Source of the DNA: Paragonimus skrjabini miyazakii
Lineage: Eukaryota; Platyhelminthes; Trematoda; Plagiorchiida; Troglotrematidae
NCBI GenBank assembly: GCA_014338405.1
Contig: JTDE01021410.1
Location: 28,900 to 92,899, forward strand
Reading direction: 5' to 3'
Length of the DNA: 64,000 nt
The position numbers were made by a program, and so were the translations under genes. This document shows positions 12,095-23,900 of this stretch, one piece after another; the first letter of the stretch is position 1, and every line of letters begins with the position of its first letter. The notes under the pieces are model-generated. The model worked only from the letters and a program-made list of their open reading frames with translations. It was not told where the DNA came from and made no database searches.

Positions 12095-12310
12095 CCCGCA
12101 GGTTATATTCCTTGTTATGTGACACACAAATTGCATATTAAGTTCGTGTTGGATGCAACCGGAAAACGCATTCAGATTGAACCGGACCAACTTGTCATAA
12201 ACCAGCGAAACTTCATTACTCGGCACGTAGACCTCGTGGTCTTCACCGCAGTGCATTGTTTTTCGTCGACTACCTCTCATCGGCGTGCATACAAAGTGCC
12301 CGAGTCACAG
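12095..12310 (+). CDS. Internal exon of an unidentified gene
   Basis: A classic acceptor (TTGTCTCTTTTCAG, ending 12094) and donor (CACAG|GTAAAG at 12311) bound exactly 72 codons with no stop, phase 0 at both ends. The peptide begins PAGYIPCYVTHKLHIKFVL and contains RIQIEPDQLVINQRNF and RHVDLVVFTAVHCF, ending AYKVPESQ. I do not recognise the family. Codon-like composition and both splice sites support a real exon. The terminal exon at 14213 starts in phase 0 and could belong to the same gene, but exons between them may be missing. Confidence 0.6.
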
Positions 12311-14212
12311 GTAAAGTATGATTCGGTTTTCACCCGATTCATAGTGAGTAGGTACCACTGCTCATGCAACTCAACTGGACGTTCCCGATTACTAGCCAGA
12401 AAATATCCACAAAACTCGTGTCCCTCAATGGGATGCCGTTGTTCAATACATTAGTCCTATCTGGGTAAATGTCGCCATTTACGGCTGCCGCGGAATACGG
12501 AACAGTTTTCTATGAGTTTGATAATTGGGTCAAAATAGGATCGGATAAGGGGTCCATTTCACATACACAATGACGTGAATTATAATATGGCTTGACTGGG
12601 GAGACATCAGCTTCTGGGCTTTTCGTACGTAGGCTCAGGTTTTTTAACGCTACTTGGGGCAGTCCGTGTTCTGTCTAACTTCAACTGTCACTTGGCGTTT
12701 TCGTCTTCCTGTACATATTGCTTGAAATCCTGCATCAATACTTCTGTCTCCGAAGTGCTTCACGCTGGTTTGCGAAAAAGAAAGATCATTGTGTTTCATA
12801 ATTCTTTGCATTACCGCAGCGAGTACAGTTTAGGTGCCTCAGATGAAACTCATCCGATTACTGTAATTTCAGGAATGCGTCGACAAATGTCAGCTCGGAT
12901 GGAGCATAACTAACCAAGAAACAATTCATATGGGTACTGTCAAACACACCGAGATTATTACAAGTCCAGCTAGCAAACTGTTCTGCAATCCTGGAGAGCA
13001 AGGAGCGATCAGAGCATGAATGGTTGATAGTAAGACTCCCGTTGATTCCCAAGCTCGAAGCCGTTCAGACGGGCTTGGCCGGCGGTCAGTAATGTAGTGC
13101 GGTTGTAACCTAGAACCTGGGGTCTGGACCTAAACAGAGAGCCACGAACTTTCGTGCAGACGGGATCGATGGTCACTAGTTTCAAATTGTGGTTGGGGGC
13201 GAGTGGTAAAGGTTGAGCCTAGGTTCAACAGACTGGGGAATCCTGAAGTATGTTGCTAGAAATCTTTCACAGTTATCATTGCTTAGCTTTCGCCCAGAAA
13301 TACACTGCCAGTTCATTTCATTGGCCGATGAGTCACACTTAGGGATATTAATCGGATATGCTACTAGTGTTGACAGTTTGTGTTTGACTGGCTTTCCGTA
13401 TTTTTCTCACTTGGGATTGGTTTTTGTTTGAGTCCTGAGTGCGCAAGTTTCAGCTTGATGTATGTTGTTCTTGCATTTTTGTTGACTAATGCTGTCTTCG
13501 TCGTGTACAGACACTGTGGAAACATTGAGTAAAATTGCCAGGTAAAACATTCTAAGCTGGATCTCGTAAGTTACACTGACAACGGATCAACACAAGGTAT
13601 ATTAGGAGTGTTTGTATCCAGGCGGCAGATGAGGTCAGTATAATTCGTTTTCAAGACTGCGGTTAATCTTTCCTTTCCAAATTTGCGACTCTGCATGATA
13701 CTGTATGCCTATTACTTGCGATCTAAAACGTTAAGTATTTTGTCAGTTTCGTCCGCAAGCATGGTGATGCGAACTGGTAAAGATAAACCTCACTGAACCT
13801 CTGAACGTTCCGTTACGCATGAGCACAGATCTGAGCTCTTGAACTTTCAACACAGTTTCCGAAAAGAGACTTACAGTTTAACTATCTTCGTCAAATACGT
13901 TAGGATTAATATAATTCGATAATTGGTAGGCCAGTGAAGAGAAAATTCGAAGTATAACTTTGGAAACCATCAAAAACATTTGGGTGTGAATGTTTAACAT
14001 TCTGTGAAATCGTCTTTGATTTAAACATTTCTCCACTTTGTCCGATTTGAAGGTGACCTCGAAGTCATGAAGTGCGATTGGTCGCTCAGTTTTTGCGTCG
14101 TTTCTTCGAAAGTGTGCTACCTGCGCTTCTAAAGGCTATCGGAACAAAACAGGGAAATTTGTTCTAACTTGCACACGGATAAGACTTACACCGCGTCTCT
14201 GTTTACATGCAG
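12311..14212 (+). other. Probable intron of the unidentified gene
   Basis: Lies between two exons compatible in phase. A possible 31-base micro-exon at about 13511-13541 (GTCGTGTACAG acceptor, CCAG|GTAAAA donor) reads TVETLSKIA in one frame, but its phase (2 in, 2 out) does not fit a direct join to either neighbour. Confidence 0.35.
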
Positions 14213-14413
14213 TTTCATCTGCTGCTTATTTTGTACCATAAGTGCCAGCTGACAACAAATCTCCAGACACAGTCCCGTGCAAAAGTAGATCCACTAATAC
14301 TTTCCAATGTCTGTATCGATCCGGACTCATTGAACACTTGTGACTTGCTGCCAACCGCTGATTTTGCATCACGACTGATAGACATGCTCGAAGACTACTC
14401 TGTCCTTCAGTAA
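14213..14413 (+). CDS. Terminal exon of an unidentified gene
   Basis: Follows an acceptor CTCTGTTTACATGCAG ending at 14212. Frame 0 is open for 66 codons to TAA at 14411; the other two frames stop quickly. The peptide begins FHLLLILYHKCQLTTNL, has an acidic middle (VCIDPDSLNTCDLLP) and ends RLIDMLEDYSVLQ. No family recognised. Phase agrees with the exon at 12095-12310, so the two may be parts of one gene. Confidence 0.5.
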   Translation, partial: FHLLLILYHKCQLTTNLQTQSRAKVDPLILSNVCIDPDSLNTCDLLPTADFASRLIDMLEDYSVLQ

Positions 14414-16276
14414 GGTGTAAGTAGCGAATGTTGACTGAATACATAATATAGTTGTTATTGTTACTCATTTCCAACCGTGACCGGTTGATCCAAACTGCAC
14501 GGTTTACAATGGCATCAATGCTGTGTTGTTTCAACGAATATCACAATGTCAGTTTTTAGATTCCAGGCGAACATTTTATTAATCTTTCTTCAACTCATGT
14601 GGGCGCATTTGAATCCTCTGCAGACATTCCCGTTTGATCGATATCGATACAAGTAGGTGATATTCTGTTATCTTGGCTACGATTGTTTTCGAAGGCGGCT
14701 ATTGGTTCATCCTGTTACTACATCGTCATAACCACTGAAATTTTCATCGTCCAATGTATGGCCAGAGGGTATTTATCCATCGCTCCCGAATTGTTAACTA
14801 ATGGACTGATTGACCGAACCGAGTTTACAATGTATTCGGTTAGTGTTTTTGTTTGAACGTAGGTAGAATTTCATTTCCGTAGTGTGATTTTTTTGAAGTG
14901 TTTGGTGCGGATGTCACCTATGCAAGCGCTGTGTGTGTTTCGGCATTTACGTTGTCTCATGATACTCTAGTACCTTGACAAACTATTGTTTCCCATTTTT
15001 GGAATGTAGCTCTGAGCTTCATCGTGAATATGTGTCGGTCGTCCTTTTCGACTGAACAGCTTTCCATTGTACACTGAATCGACTGATTGGCATCTGATCA
15101 ATTTACTTGCTCAGTATGGCACAAAACCAAAATACAAAATATCGTCTAGCGATACTGGCAGCATTTCGGACACATTATTTTGCACCCATGTGTCGAAAGG
15201 TACACTAGCCCTTGAACATGTGTTCAGTCCTTCTGAACCAACCATCATCATAAGACCAGAGACTCTTACTCTGCGGAGATTCGGAAAAATCTTTAAAAAT
15301 GTTGACGCATCGATTCATTTTACAAAAGCTATATAGCACACTGTATGTCTGACTAAAACTCATTGTGGACCTGCAATGGTTTGAGTTCAGTTGTTGTTAC
15401 GAGTTCCTCTTTTCTAGATACAACTAAGGTTTCAGTATTCCACGACTCCAGATGTCTACTTTTTTGCATCTGTTTTGGGGGTACCAAAATGAGATTTCAT
15501 TGACAAACTGGCAAGAACAACGGAGATAACAGTCTGTATACTGGATAATAACATCGTGCGAGGGACGAATAATCCTGATCATGATTACACAATTTAGAAA
15601 GTTCTCTGTTGCCCGTGGATTCTTTATCTCGAGAATTCATATCACAGTCTTAATGTGTAGTCACCAACTGAAGGTATCGAAATTTGGCCAGTTATCAGTT
15701 TATTACGAACGTAGAATCTCACTCTGTTACCATTGATGACGTTTTTTTGGGCTAAGTCAGTATTTTCCTATAATTCATCTATTCAGCCTTTAACTTCGAC
15801 AGTATCGAATGAAGTCATTGAACGATGACTAACCCTCTCAAGAGAATGAGGAGAGCTGAGTACCATTTACAACCGTAATCTATCTGAGTCTTTAAAGAGT
15901 ACATGCACTAAAATCCGCAGGCAGCAGTGGTATAGTGATTAACGGGTTCGGTTTAGAGCCGGTGCGTAATTGAGAGCCTCATTATTAAGTTTGACTTTTT
16001 GTCTTCAAAAAGTTCACTACATATTTCCTTTTGGCAACCTGCATGCCTCGTTCAGTACTGACGATATACATGGCGAGTTCTTAGGTAATACTCTGAAAAG
16101 ACCGCCTTACTCCACAAAGATCATAAAATTAATTGGAGCGTTTACTCGTCAATTACCTGCTCGCGTAATAACCCAGCGATATCGAGTATTTTGCTGGAGT
16201 GTAAAGTATTACCCGGACAACAGGGACCACGACACCATCTCGAAAGAGTGAGGAAAGCTAAAGGCCATGAACCAAT
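14414..16276. other. No gene seen
   Basis: No spliceable exon or recognised repeat, apart from a tRNA-like stretch around 15918-15975. An 89-codon frame at 15067-15336 has no splice-site or homology support. Confidence 0.35.
15918..15975 (+). repeat. tRNA-like remnant, possible SINE head
   Basis: Reads GCAGCAGTGGTATAGTGATT then AACGGGTTCGGTTTAGAGCC, which resembles the D-arm/A-box start common to tRNA-derived SINEs (AGTGGTATAGTGGTTA). No B box or closed cloverleaf follows, so it is not a functional tRNA. Confidence 0.3.
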
Positions 16277-16373
16277 GGTTGGCGGCATCCGAAACGGACT
16301 AGCCAAAGAACGCCTGCGCTTAAAACCATCACCCCAAGTGACTTGCTCTGCATCACTTGTGGTTCCACTCATA
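16277..16373 (+). repeat. Dispersed repeat E, copy 1
   Basis: Contains GGCGGCATCCGAAACGGACT followed by GCGCTTAAAACCATCACCCC and the text up to CACTCAT. The reverse complement of 43203-43318 carries the same blocks in the same order with one insertion. Identity of the parent element is unknown. Confidence 0.65.
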
Positions 16374-16829
16374 CACCACGTATCCGGTGTAAACCCGAAG
16401 GAATAAGACCGGTACGTGTGTGAGTGAGGCCTTTGTGTCCAGCCGGCAAGTGCTGGTTAGCTGATTGAATGGCTAGCACGAAAAGGAAACTTATCTCTGG
16501 GAAAATAAACAGAGAGACTGCAATGACAAGATCTATACTAAGAAGAAAGGTATGTAAAATGTAATACAAGAAGCATTTCAGTATACGAATGCATGTTGAA
16601 AAACAAAACCCAAAGGTGAACTACGAAAAGATCAGGCAAACGGTTCATCGTTCATTACACCAACAAAGCTCAAGAAAAAAATTTGGTGGAAGACCGCAGA
16701 CACTCAGGTCTCTGAAAATAGGAGCGGATTAGTTGCCAAACGACCATAGCCTTGGTCGATGCAATCATTAACAAAAATAAAATAGATAAACCGATTGACC
16801 TACCGTAACGTACTCTTCGCCGACGGTAC
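16374..16829. other. No gene seen
   Basis: Short sequence between repeat E and the 3' end of LINE A; nothing recognised. Confidence 0.3.
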
Positions 16830-17330
16830 CGGTGACCAACTAGTCCCAAACGGCCAGCGCACACATCGCACTGCCATATAGTCATGTCACCACGACCCAT
16901 GGCACTGATGGTTCCCTTGCGTACCGCGCGCCTTCATTCCCGGCCGCACAAAAACTACTCGTGGACGCCCGTCGGAATCCTACTCTTTTAGGCAGTTCTG
17001 TTCAACGCTAAGTCTTCCCAACATCTAAAATCAATTTTACAACGTGGAAGACTTAGCTGCATAGCATCCTGGTATCTCTGCTTTTGATCACCAAGATTTC
17101 GCTTACCTGATCTCAGTTGTCCATACGGCAGCTGTTTCGGGATACGGTCATTGCTCATCCGACGGACGTGATTCAACATCAGCAGGGCCTCCATCCCGTT
17201 CATGTCCGCTCGCCGCAGTACCTCAATGTTCGGAACCATGTCCGAATATCCAAGATGCGTCTTAGACATTGCAAATGAAAGCGGCTCAGATAACGCACGT
17301 TCCGCCGTTAGAATGTCCACGTTTCACTGC
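16830..17330 (-). pseudogene. LINE A C-terminal region with zinc finger
   Basis: Minus-strand frames give VPNIEVLRRADMNGMEALL and RIPKQLPYGQLRSGKR, with RCWEDLALNRTA just before a stop near 16988, then, in another frame, WQCDVCAGRLGLVGHRYRRR at about 16870-16830. This order is typical of the region after RT in this LINE family, ending in a C-x2-C...H finger thought to bind the template RNA or DNA. The frame change between the two halves makes it non-functional. Confidence 0.8.
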
Positions 17331-18638
17331 AATACAGCAGTATAGACAGCATCATTGAGCGGTGGACAAAGAGTTCAGTGCTTGGCTTCAGGTTATGGTT
17401 CTTCCAAACACGTCTTTCAAGACGTCCGAAAGCAGTACTAGCCTTTGCCACACGAGCTCTCAACTCACAGTTCACGGACAGATCGGTGGACGGATTGCTA
17501 CCCAAGTGGCGGAAATCTATGCAGCTGTCGACAACGGCTCCATTAACACGGATTTGAGGTAAAGGTGCACAGATCGCACCTCCGTCCGGAGAAGGCTGAA
17601 AGAAAGAAAATGTCTTACCTATGTTGATATCTAGTCCAGACTTGGATGCCGCGGTCGCGAAAGCCGTGGTCAGTCGCTGTAGTTCATCCTCGTTGTGTGC
17701 GAACAGTGCGTTGTCGTCTGCGAACAGAAGCATGCGCATCATTGAGGTGTGTAACCGGGTTGGGGCGCCAAAACTTCGAGTATTCAGTAAGCGCCCATCC
17801 GTCCGGCACTCTACCTCAACACTCTCCTCCCCAGAATCCTGGAAGGCAATTGTTAGCATGACAGTCAAATATAAAGTAAATAGGGTTAGAACTAGCACAC
17901 AACCCTACTTCACGCCAGTGACAATGTCAAAATCATCAGAGGTAGATCCACACGATTGCACCTTTGCCCTCATGCCCACATGCAACAATCTAATCAGATT
18001 GACGAAGTTACCTTGACATCCAAACTTCCCAAGCACCATCCACAGCGCCTCGTGGCTCACGGAATCGAACGCCTTGATGAAGTTTACGAAGAGGGATACA
18101 GAGGCTGGTTGCGCTCCCGGTGCTTCTCCTGAATTTTTCGAGTAGCGAACACCAGGTCGATTGTACTTCGATTCGCCCGGAATCCGCATTGCTCCTCAGG
18201 GACATTGGCCTTCAAGACATCCGTATTCAGCCAGTTCAAAAAGATCCTGACAAACACCTTGTCTGCGCAGCTCAGCAGACTGATGCCCCGATAGCTATCG
18301 GTGCATTGCTTGTTACCCTTACCTTTAAACAAAGATGCTATCACAGCATCCTTGGAATCTTGTGGCATCACCTCGTGCTCTCAGATGGAGTGAACCAGCT
18401 GGAGCAGTGCACGTTCCATCGCCAGGCCGCAATTCTTCAGGATCTCACCTGGCAACCAATCTTCATCTGCAGCCTTCCCGTTGCAAAGTAGACCAATCGC
18501 TCTCTGCAACTCTAGTAAATCCGGGGCGAGAGCAAGTGAAGGCTTGATGGACTGCTGAGGCAGGCTGTTCACGGTCACCCAATCAATGGTATCAGGAAGA
18601 TTTAGTGGGCTACCAAAGTGTTTGCACCAGACTTTCAT
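17308..18638 (-). pseudogene. LINE A reverse transcriptase domain
   Basis: The RT palm is recognisable across three frames: AVIASLFKGKGNKQ and SYRGISLLSCADKVF (motif 1-2 region), EQCGFRANRSTIDLVFATR, motif A VNFIKAFDSVSHEALW, motif B region with GVKQGCV, and motif C LLFADDNALFAHNEDEL with the catalytic FADD intact. After it come SKSGLDINIGKTF and the RHLGSNPSTDL and VAKASTAFGRL blocks. Frames shift near 17900 and 18090, and the usual aspartate-rich FVDL has become FVNF, so the enzyme is inactive as encoded. Confidence 0.9.
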
Positions 18639-19199
18639 GATATCCTTTGGCTAGCTGCACGAACAGCTTGTGTTCACACTTACCAGTGCTTTGGTAAACT
18701 GGATCGATGGACCGAATATCGCTCTGAGCGAATCGTAGAACTCCCTATGTTGTCGACAATCTGCGAAGCCTTGCATCCGCTCGCTCTGCTTCATCCACCA
18801 GTTGTCCTTGATTCCGCGAACACGCTCGGTAAGTTGACGGCGGATACTTCGGAACGTCGCCTTATTCGTTTCATTGCTCGGGTCCACTGTGGAGGCAGTA
18901 AACGCGGTATTCATCTCTTGTACCAGTTTGGCCATAACCCTGTTGTTGTCGTCGAACCTGTCCGGACGTTTCTGGCGTTTAACACCAATCGTCTCGGTGG
19001 TTGCCGTCCTGATCCGTTCCTTGGTAAACTGCCACATACTCTCGGAATAGTGGATACAAGAGCGTCGTGCAGACGAGCGCAACTGCACATTGAAAAGCAG
19101 TCTTCGTCTGGTAGTTTTCCAGTCGTTTGGTATCCAATTTCTGCCGTTGTCCGGAAGATCTACAACAAACGGACTTGTGTACATGGATAAATAATTTAG

Positions 19200-20010
19200 T
19201 CCTGACTAGTCTATGATCAGTGCTACATTCAGCGCCGTGCATCACTCGCGTGATACGCACTTCACGAATGTCGCGCTGTCGCACGATCACGTAATCAAGC
19301 AGATGGTGATGACCGCTTCGTGGATGGGTCTACGTCGTGATGTCGCTCGCATCCAGCTGAAATCGGATGTTCGTGATGGCCAGCTTGTGAGTAGCACTCA
19401 GGTGGAGCAGACGATCACCGTTCTTGTTCATTGAACCAATGCCGTAGGGCCCGAGGACTCCCGGTCAAGTTACGGAGTCGCACCCAACTTGAGCGTTCAA
19501 GTTATCCAGAACAAACAGTCGATCACTCACCGGCACCGACCGGGTTGTGGCTGACAGTTGATCACATAACTGGTCCTTTAAATCATCAGTGTGACACATA
19601 GTTGGACCATAAACACTTATAAATGTGGCATACTTACCTAGACCGAATCGCAGGTGCATAGACAGCATTCGAGGGCTGATGCCGTGTGGTTCGCATATCA
19701 TCAAAGCATTGATGTGATCAGCGACTGCGAAACAGACACTATGCTCCCGAGCACCGTCTGTCGAGTAACCCATCCAGTAAAGGTGTACCCAGCACCTGCT
19801 TCCCGTAACTTACCTTGGTCCGCAAGCCTTATCTCGCTCAAGGCTGCCACGTCGATTCCATAGCGACGCAGTTCCATCGCGATCAGTGAAGTGAGCCGTT
19901 CTGGCCGTCCTTTGGAGTTGCATCGATCCAGCAGCGTGCGCACATTCCATGTTCCAACACAGAGCGTCTTGCGTCCTTGGGCCTGTTTCAGGTTGGTCTT
20001 CGGGTTACTG
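19200..20010 (-). pseudogene. LINE A AP-like endonuclease domain
   Basis: The N-terminal TWNVRTLLDRCNSKGRPERL (about 19960-19900), AALSEIRLADQGKLREAGAG, SVYGPTMCHTDDLKDQL, a decayed LDNLNAQVG where GDFNARVG is usual, and AECSTDHRLV near 19230 are the successive blocks of an apurinic-endonuclease-type nicking domain. This domain cuts the target site to prime reverse transcription. A frameshift near 19760 and stops near 19465 and 19290 interrupt it, and the altered GDFN-equivalent removes a metal-binding residue. Confidence 0.88.
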
Positions 20011-20340
20011 AAACTTGAGTGAGAATTATCCGTTCAGGGATTAATATTGGAGGGACAGTATGAGGGTGAGTGTTTGGCAGTAGCACATTTTCGCCTATCC
20101 ACCCTGCCATGTGCAGCAGATAGGGAGACACGGTTTATTTTGCGGGAAGGTCGATGCGATATGTTATCTAACTTCTGTTGTATAGTGTTGGATTTTCTGG
20201 GCTTGGGATGCTGCCAGGACGCTCATACCTAGAGAGGAGAGTGATTAGAGTACTCAACCAAAGCCTTTGGCTCAAGAGGCTGTACCGCACGGCAGCAGGT
20301 GACAAACACGCACACATACGCATCAGCATCAACCATCCAG

Positions 20341-20960
20341 AACAGGCTCGACAGTCACAAACCAAGACATTCGGTACATTCACATAGCGATAATACTGCA
20401 CAGACAAACTAATCACACATACAGAAAATCAGATCAGGCGAAAAAGAAAATAACAAGCCGAACAAAAACACAGCACATTGACACCATACATAACGAACGA
20501 CTCACAGTGGACGCACTACCTTACATACACACACATCAACAACAACAACAACAGCCACCATAACACCAATAGAGAAACAGAAACATCACTGAACTTCCAA
20601 ATTGAAATAAAAGAAACCTAACCGTACTGTACATCAGACAGTTCACAGCATCAGTCTTCAAATTAGCGCATCACAATGACCAAAGCCACGAAATATTGAA
20701 TCTACTCACAAACAACCCCAGCCCCACTCATTACCATCATCACCTACAACAACAACGTTCGCCACTACAACAAAAACATCAATTTCTAACATTAAAGGAA
20801 AGTGTGAAGGTAAACCGTATCACACAACAAACGCAATTCGCATAAGGTACAACAAACCGCAACAATGTCGAGAAATCACAACAACCTCACTCAAACACCA
20901 CGCGAACAACAACATGAACTAATACCTAGTAAGCCGCAAACATGACCTACATAGTCACAA
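20341..20960. other. G-poor, A/C-rich tract upstream of LINE A
   Basis: About 600 bases with marked strand asymmetry: the + strand is dominated by A and C with CAACAA and ACACAC runs, including (CAA)n at about 20538-20557. It directly adjoins the 5' end of the minus-strand LINE A, so it may be the distal 5' UTR of that element read as U/G-rich RNA, or an independent low-complexity tract. No coding content seen. Confidence 0.55.
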
Positions 20961-23900
20961 ATCAAAATGGTTTCATCCAACCACTCTGTTACAAAACTGA
21001 TTTTCGGACAGCCCACTTCCCCACATCTGATTAGTTTTCTTTGTGTTTACAGCTAGAGTCTGTACTGAAACTGCTGCGGCCATTTCATTCTTCGCCTAAG
21101 CTCATCTGAGTCATAACTTTCTCGATTATGTTGTTAGGTGTAGGAAAATTGTAAACAAATAAGTACTTGTTCATTAACTTATTGTTAAGTACCCTGTATT
21201 CCCATGCGAATTAGACAGGTAAACTGCATTGTTCAAGATTTTCAAATTTGTTACTATTTTCTAACTTTTTGGGGCGATTTTCTGCTAGAAAGCGGAGGTC
21301 GCATGGTGTTCCTGCTTTGCTGCTCGTAGTTAGTTTTCTGCTTTCCGGGAATATGTTTTTAATGTGACTGTCGCTATTTTCATCAGTTTCCTAAAAATAC
21401 TATTCCCTATCGACTCAATACTTATTTTAGTGTTCCTCTGGGCGACGCACAGTAAGTACTAACGTTCATCATTGACCTTCGCGATCACGTGACTTGAAAT
21501 GTAAACCGCACAATGTACACTCTGAATGAACCTTACTCATAAAATCGTTGAGAACATATGGCTTGTCAGAGGAAGCAGGATATTCACGAATTTAGGCTTG
21601 AACCGTATGTTGGGATATCAAAGAAAAATTAGAATGTGGAAGACTTGTAACTTACGGGATCTGAAGACAAGTAAGTATTAAACACGTGGTCTGAAAGTTT
21701 ATCAAATTGCTTACAGCAGTAGAATATGTACACTCAACGCATGCACAGATAGAGGTACGTGAAGCTTGCGCGATATGGGGTGCGATGCGTTTTTGCTGTG
21801 GATCGATTGATTAAAGTGAAGTACTTCGAAATTTGTGAGTATCAAAAAGGTGTCGTGGTAGAAAGTATTCATTGTAGTTGCCGTAAGCGTATAATTATAC
21901 GAATCAGATAACAGTACAACTAAAATAACCAAGAAAGCTTGGTAATGGATTGTGGAAAATTTAATTCGATGTTTCGAAGATCTGCGAAAGATAAGAGGAA
22001 GGAAAAGAGCAAGACACACACGCTGACCAATCAGTCCGGACTTAGCGTTTTAGGAAACTTGCTGGATGTTCTTTATCAGAACACCAACTAACAACCTAGG
22101 GAAAGCACAATCAATATCCACAGAGAACATGACGTGGGTTCAATAGCCGAACTGTAGAGTTCACGGTCAACGGGTTGTAGTGAGCTATAACAAAGCATAC
22201 GAAAGTGCACAAAGTGTTAGATTTAGTGAGTGGATTTGTCTACTTTTAAATTGTCTAGGAAAGTCAGTTGAACTTCTCGTGAATATCACCATTGGCTGAC
22301 TTTGTGTTCAAAAATTAATGGTACATAACCAGGCCATAGCCTGAGTTTCTTATTTTGACTGTTGTCAGCTTTCGTAACGATATCCTAAAGACCATTGCTT
22401 ATTATGACAGTGAGAATGTTCATTTTCATACGAGTTTCAGAACAAGCCACACGCATTACTGATATACGCCTAGGTCAACCTGTCAGTAGCTCTGACCCAA
22501 TTATGAAAGCGCCTTAACAAAAACACCTGATGCACTTTTAATCACCAAATGAACGATGTTTGGTCAAGTCTAATGTGCTAGGTTGTGTGCAAATCATGTT
22601 GCACATCGTGGATGCTAGTTAAACAACGTTTCATCCCAAACTCTCTCTTTAGCAATGGTTTGCACACACCAAACGAAACTTCATCTTCATGCCTTTGTAA
22701 AACGACCATCGTAAACTTGGTCCAAGACTGTAATACGACGGACGAAAGATATTGCTCTTGTTGACAACCGTTTTTCTGGCAGCGGATTACCATTAATGTG
22801 GTCGAACCTGGAAACAAATCCATCATGTAGGACACTTGACGCACTGAATCACTAAAGCAAAACTATGAATACGATCAGTTGAATGTATCCTCTTTCCACT
22901 GATCGTCTATATGAACGTTGTATTGTGTCGAGTGGAAAACTGATTCAGTCAGGTATCTTGTATCCAACAGATACCTGAACGAACTAAGTGGCTTAAACAT
23001 TCAAGCTTTCAGGACTTACAGTGAGAAGGTGGGTACAGTACATACAGAACGCAAAGTAGGACGCAGTATCGGATAGGACCACCACCCCACGCAGCGGTCT
23101 GTTAGGATGGACTAAAGTACTCAATAGGGTATGTTGTAAAATATCCCCTCAACAAATGCACATAGTGACCAAGGTAATCGTCAGTTACGTTGCGTAGGTC
23201 ATGCATGTATCGTGCTTCAGCTAACTGGTATTTTGATTGCCCAACTCTAAACATAGCTAAACCAATTGTCCACTCTACATGCATGGTGTGTATCGGCTAC
23301 CGACTGATTTGTTCAACTGATAGAAATCACGGTTGGGTTTTACTCGAACTTGGGTAAGCCGGTATGGCAACTTCTTGTGAAACTTCACGCCAGGGCATTG
23401 TTCTACAGTGCAAAACTGCTTTGTATTATACAGAAATAATCCCTTTTTGAACGAACCAGTATGATGGAGTTGGTCGTTTACATGACGGAGATGGGTACGC
23501 GTTCAGTCTTTCAATCGACCTAACGAGCGCCGCCATAAACGGGAGGAGGACACACAGTTGATCTCATCTATGGTTTTGTCGACCGACCTAGTGGCAACGA
23601 ATGTTGCATGCGATGGACCAGTTTTCGGCTCTATGTGCGGCTTGTCGTGAAGACTATCGGAGGGGTTTGACCTAAAGTTTAACGGGAATTGCGTTTTCGA
23701 AGACAGAACATCATGGCGGGTATTGTAAGCTGCTGCACGCAGCAACTCATGTTTCAGTTGAAGGGAGCGTTTTCGACTCAAACTGAACCGTGAAACATTT
23801 ATGGATTGTAGAATGACAGTTTGAGCGTTTCTGTGAACGTGCTGCCGAGTAAGCTTATTAATCACATGCATTTGTAAGTTCAGAAATTTAAACACTTAAA

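Larger units (their letters stand above)
16830..20340 (-). mobile_element. LINE family A, near full length, inactivated
   Basis: An APE-type non-LTR retrotransposon of about 3.5 kb. In order on the minus strand it holds a 5' leader (about 20340-20010), endonuclease (about 20010-19200), linker (19184-18651), reverse transcriptase (18638-17308) and a C-terminal segment with a C2H2-like finger (17320-16830). The reading frame is broken into at least six pieces by frameshifts and stops. A second, much more decayed copy at 26850-30480 and a truncated copy at 47390-48545 are collinear with it. The clade was not determined. Confidence 0.9.

Noticed and set aside
17621..18016. 131-codon + strand open frame
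   Set aside because: Antisense to the LINE A RT motifs A to C.
18618..19190. 190-codon + strand open frame
   Set aside because: Antisense shadow of the LINE A linker and endonuclease on the minus strand, where conserved blocks are readable.
23503..23895. 130-codon minus-strand open frame
   Set aside because: No recognisable domain and no splice signals at its ends.
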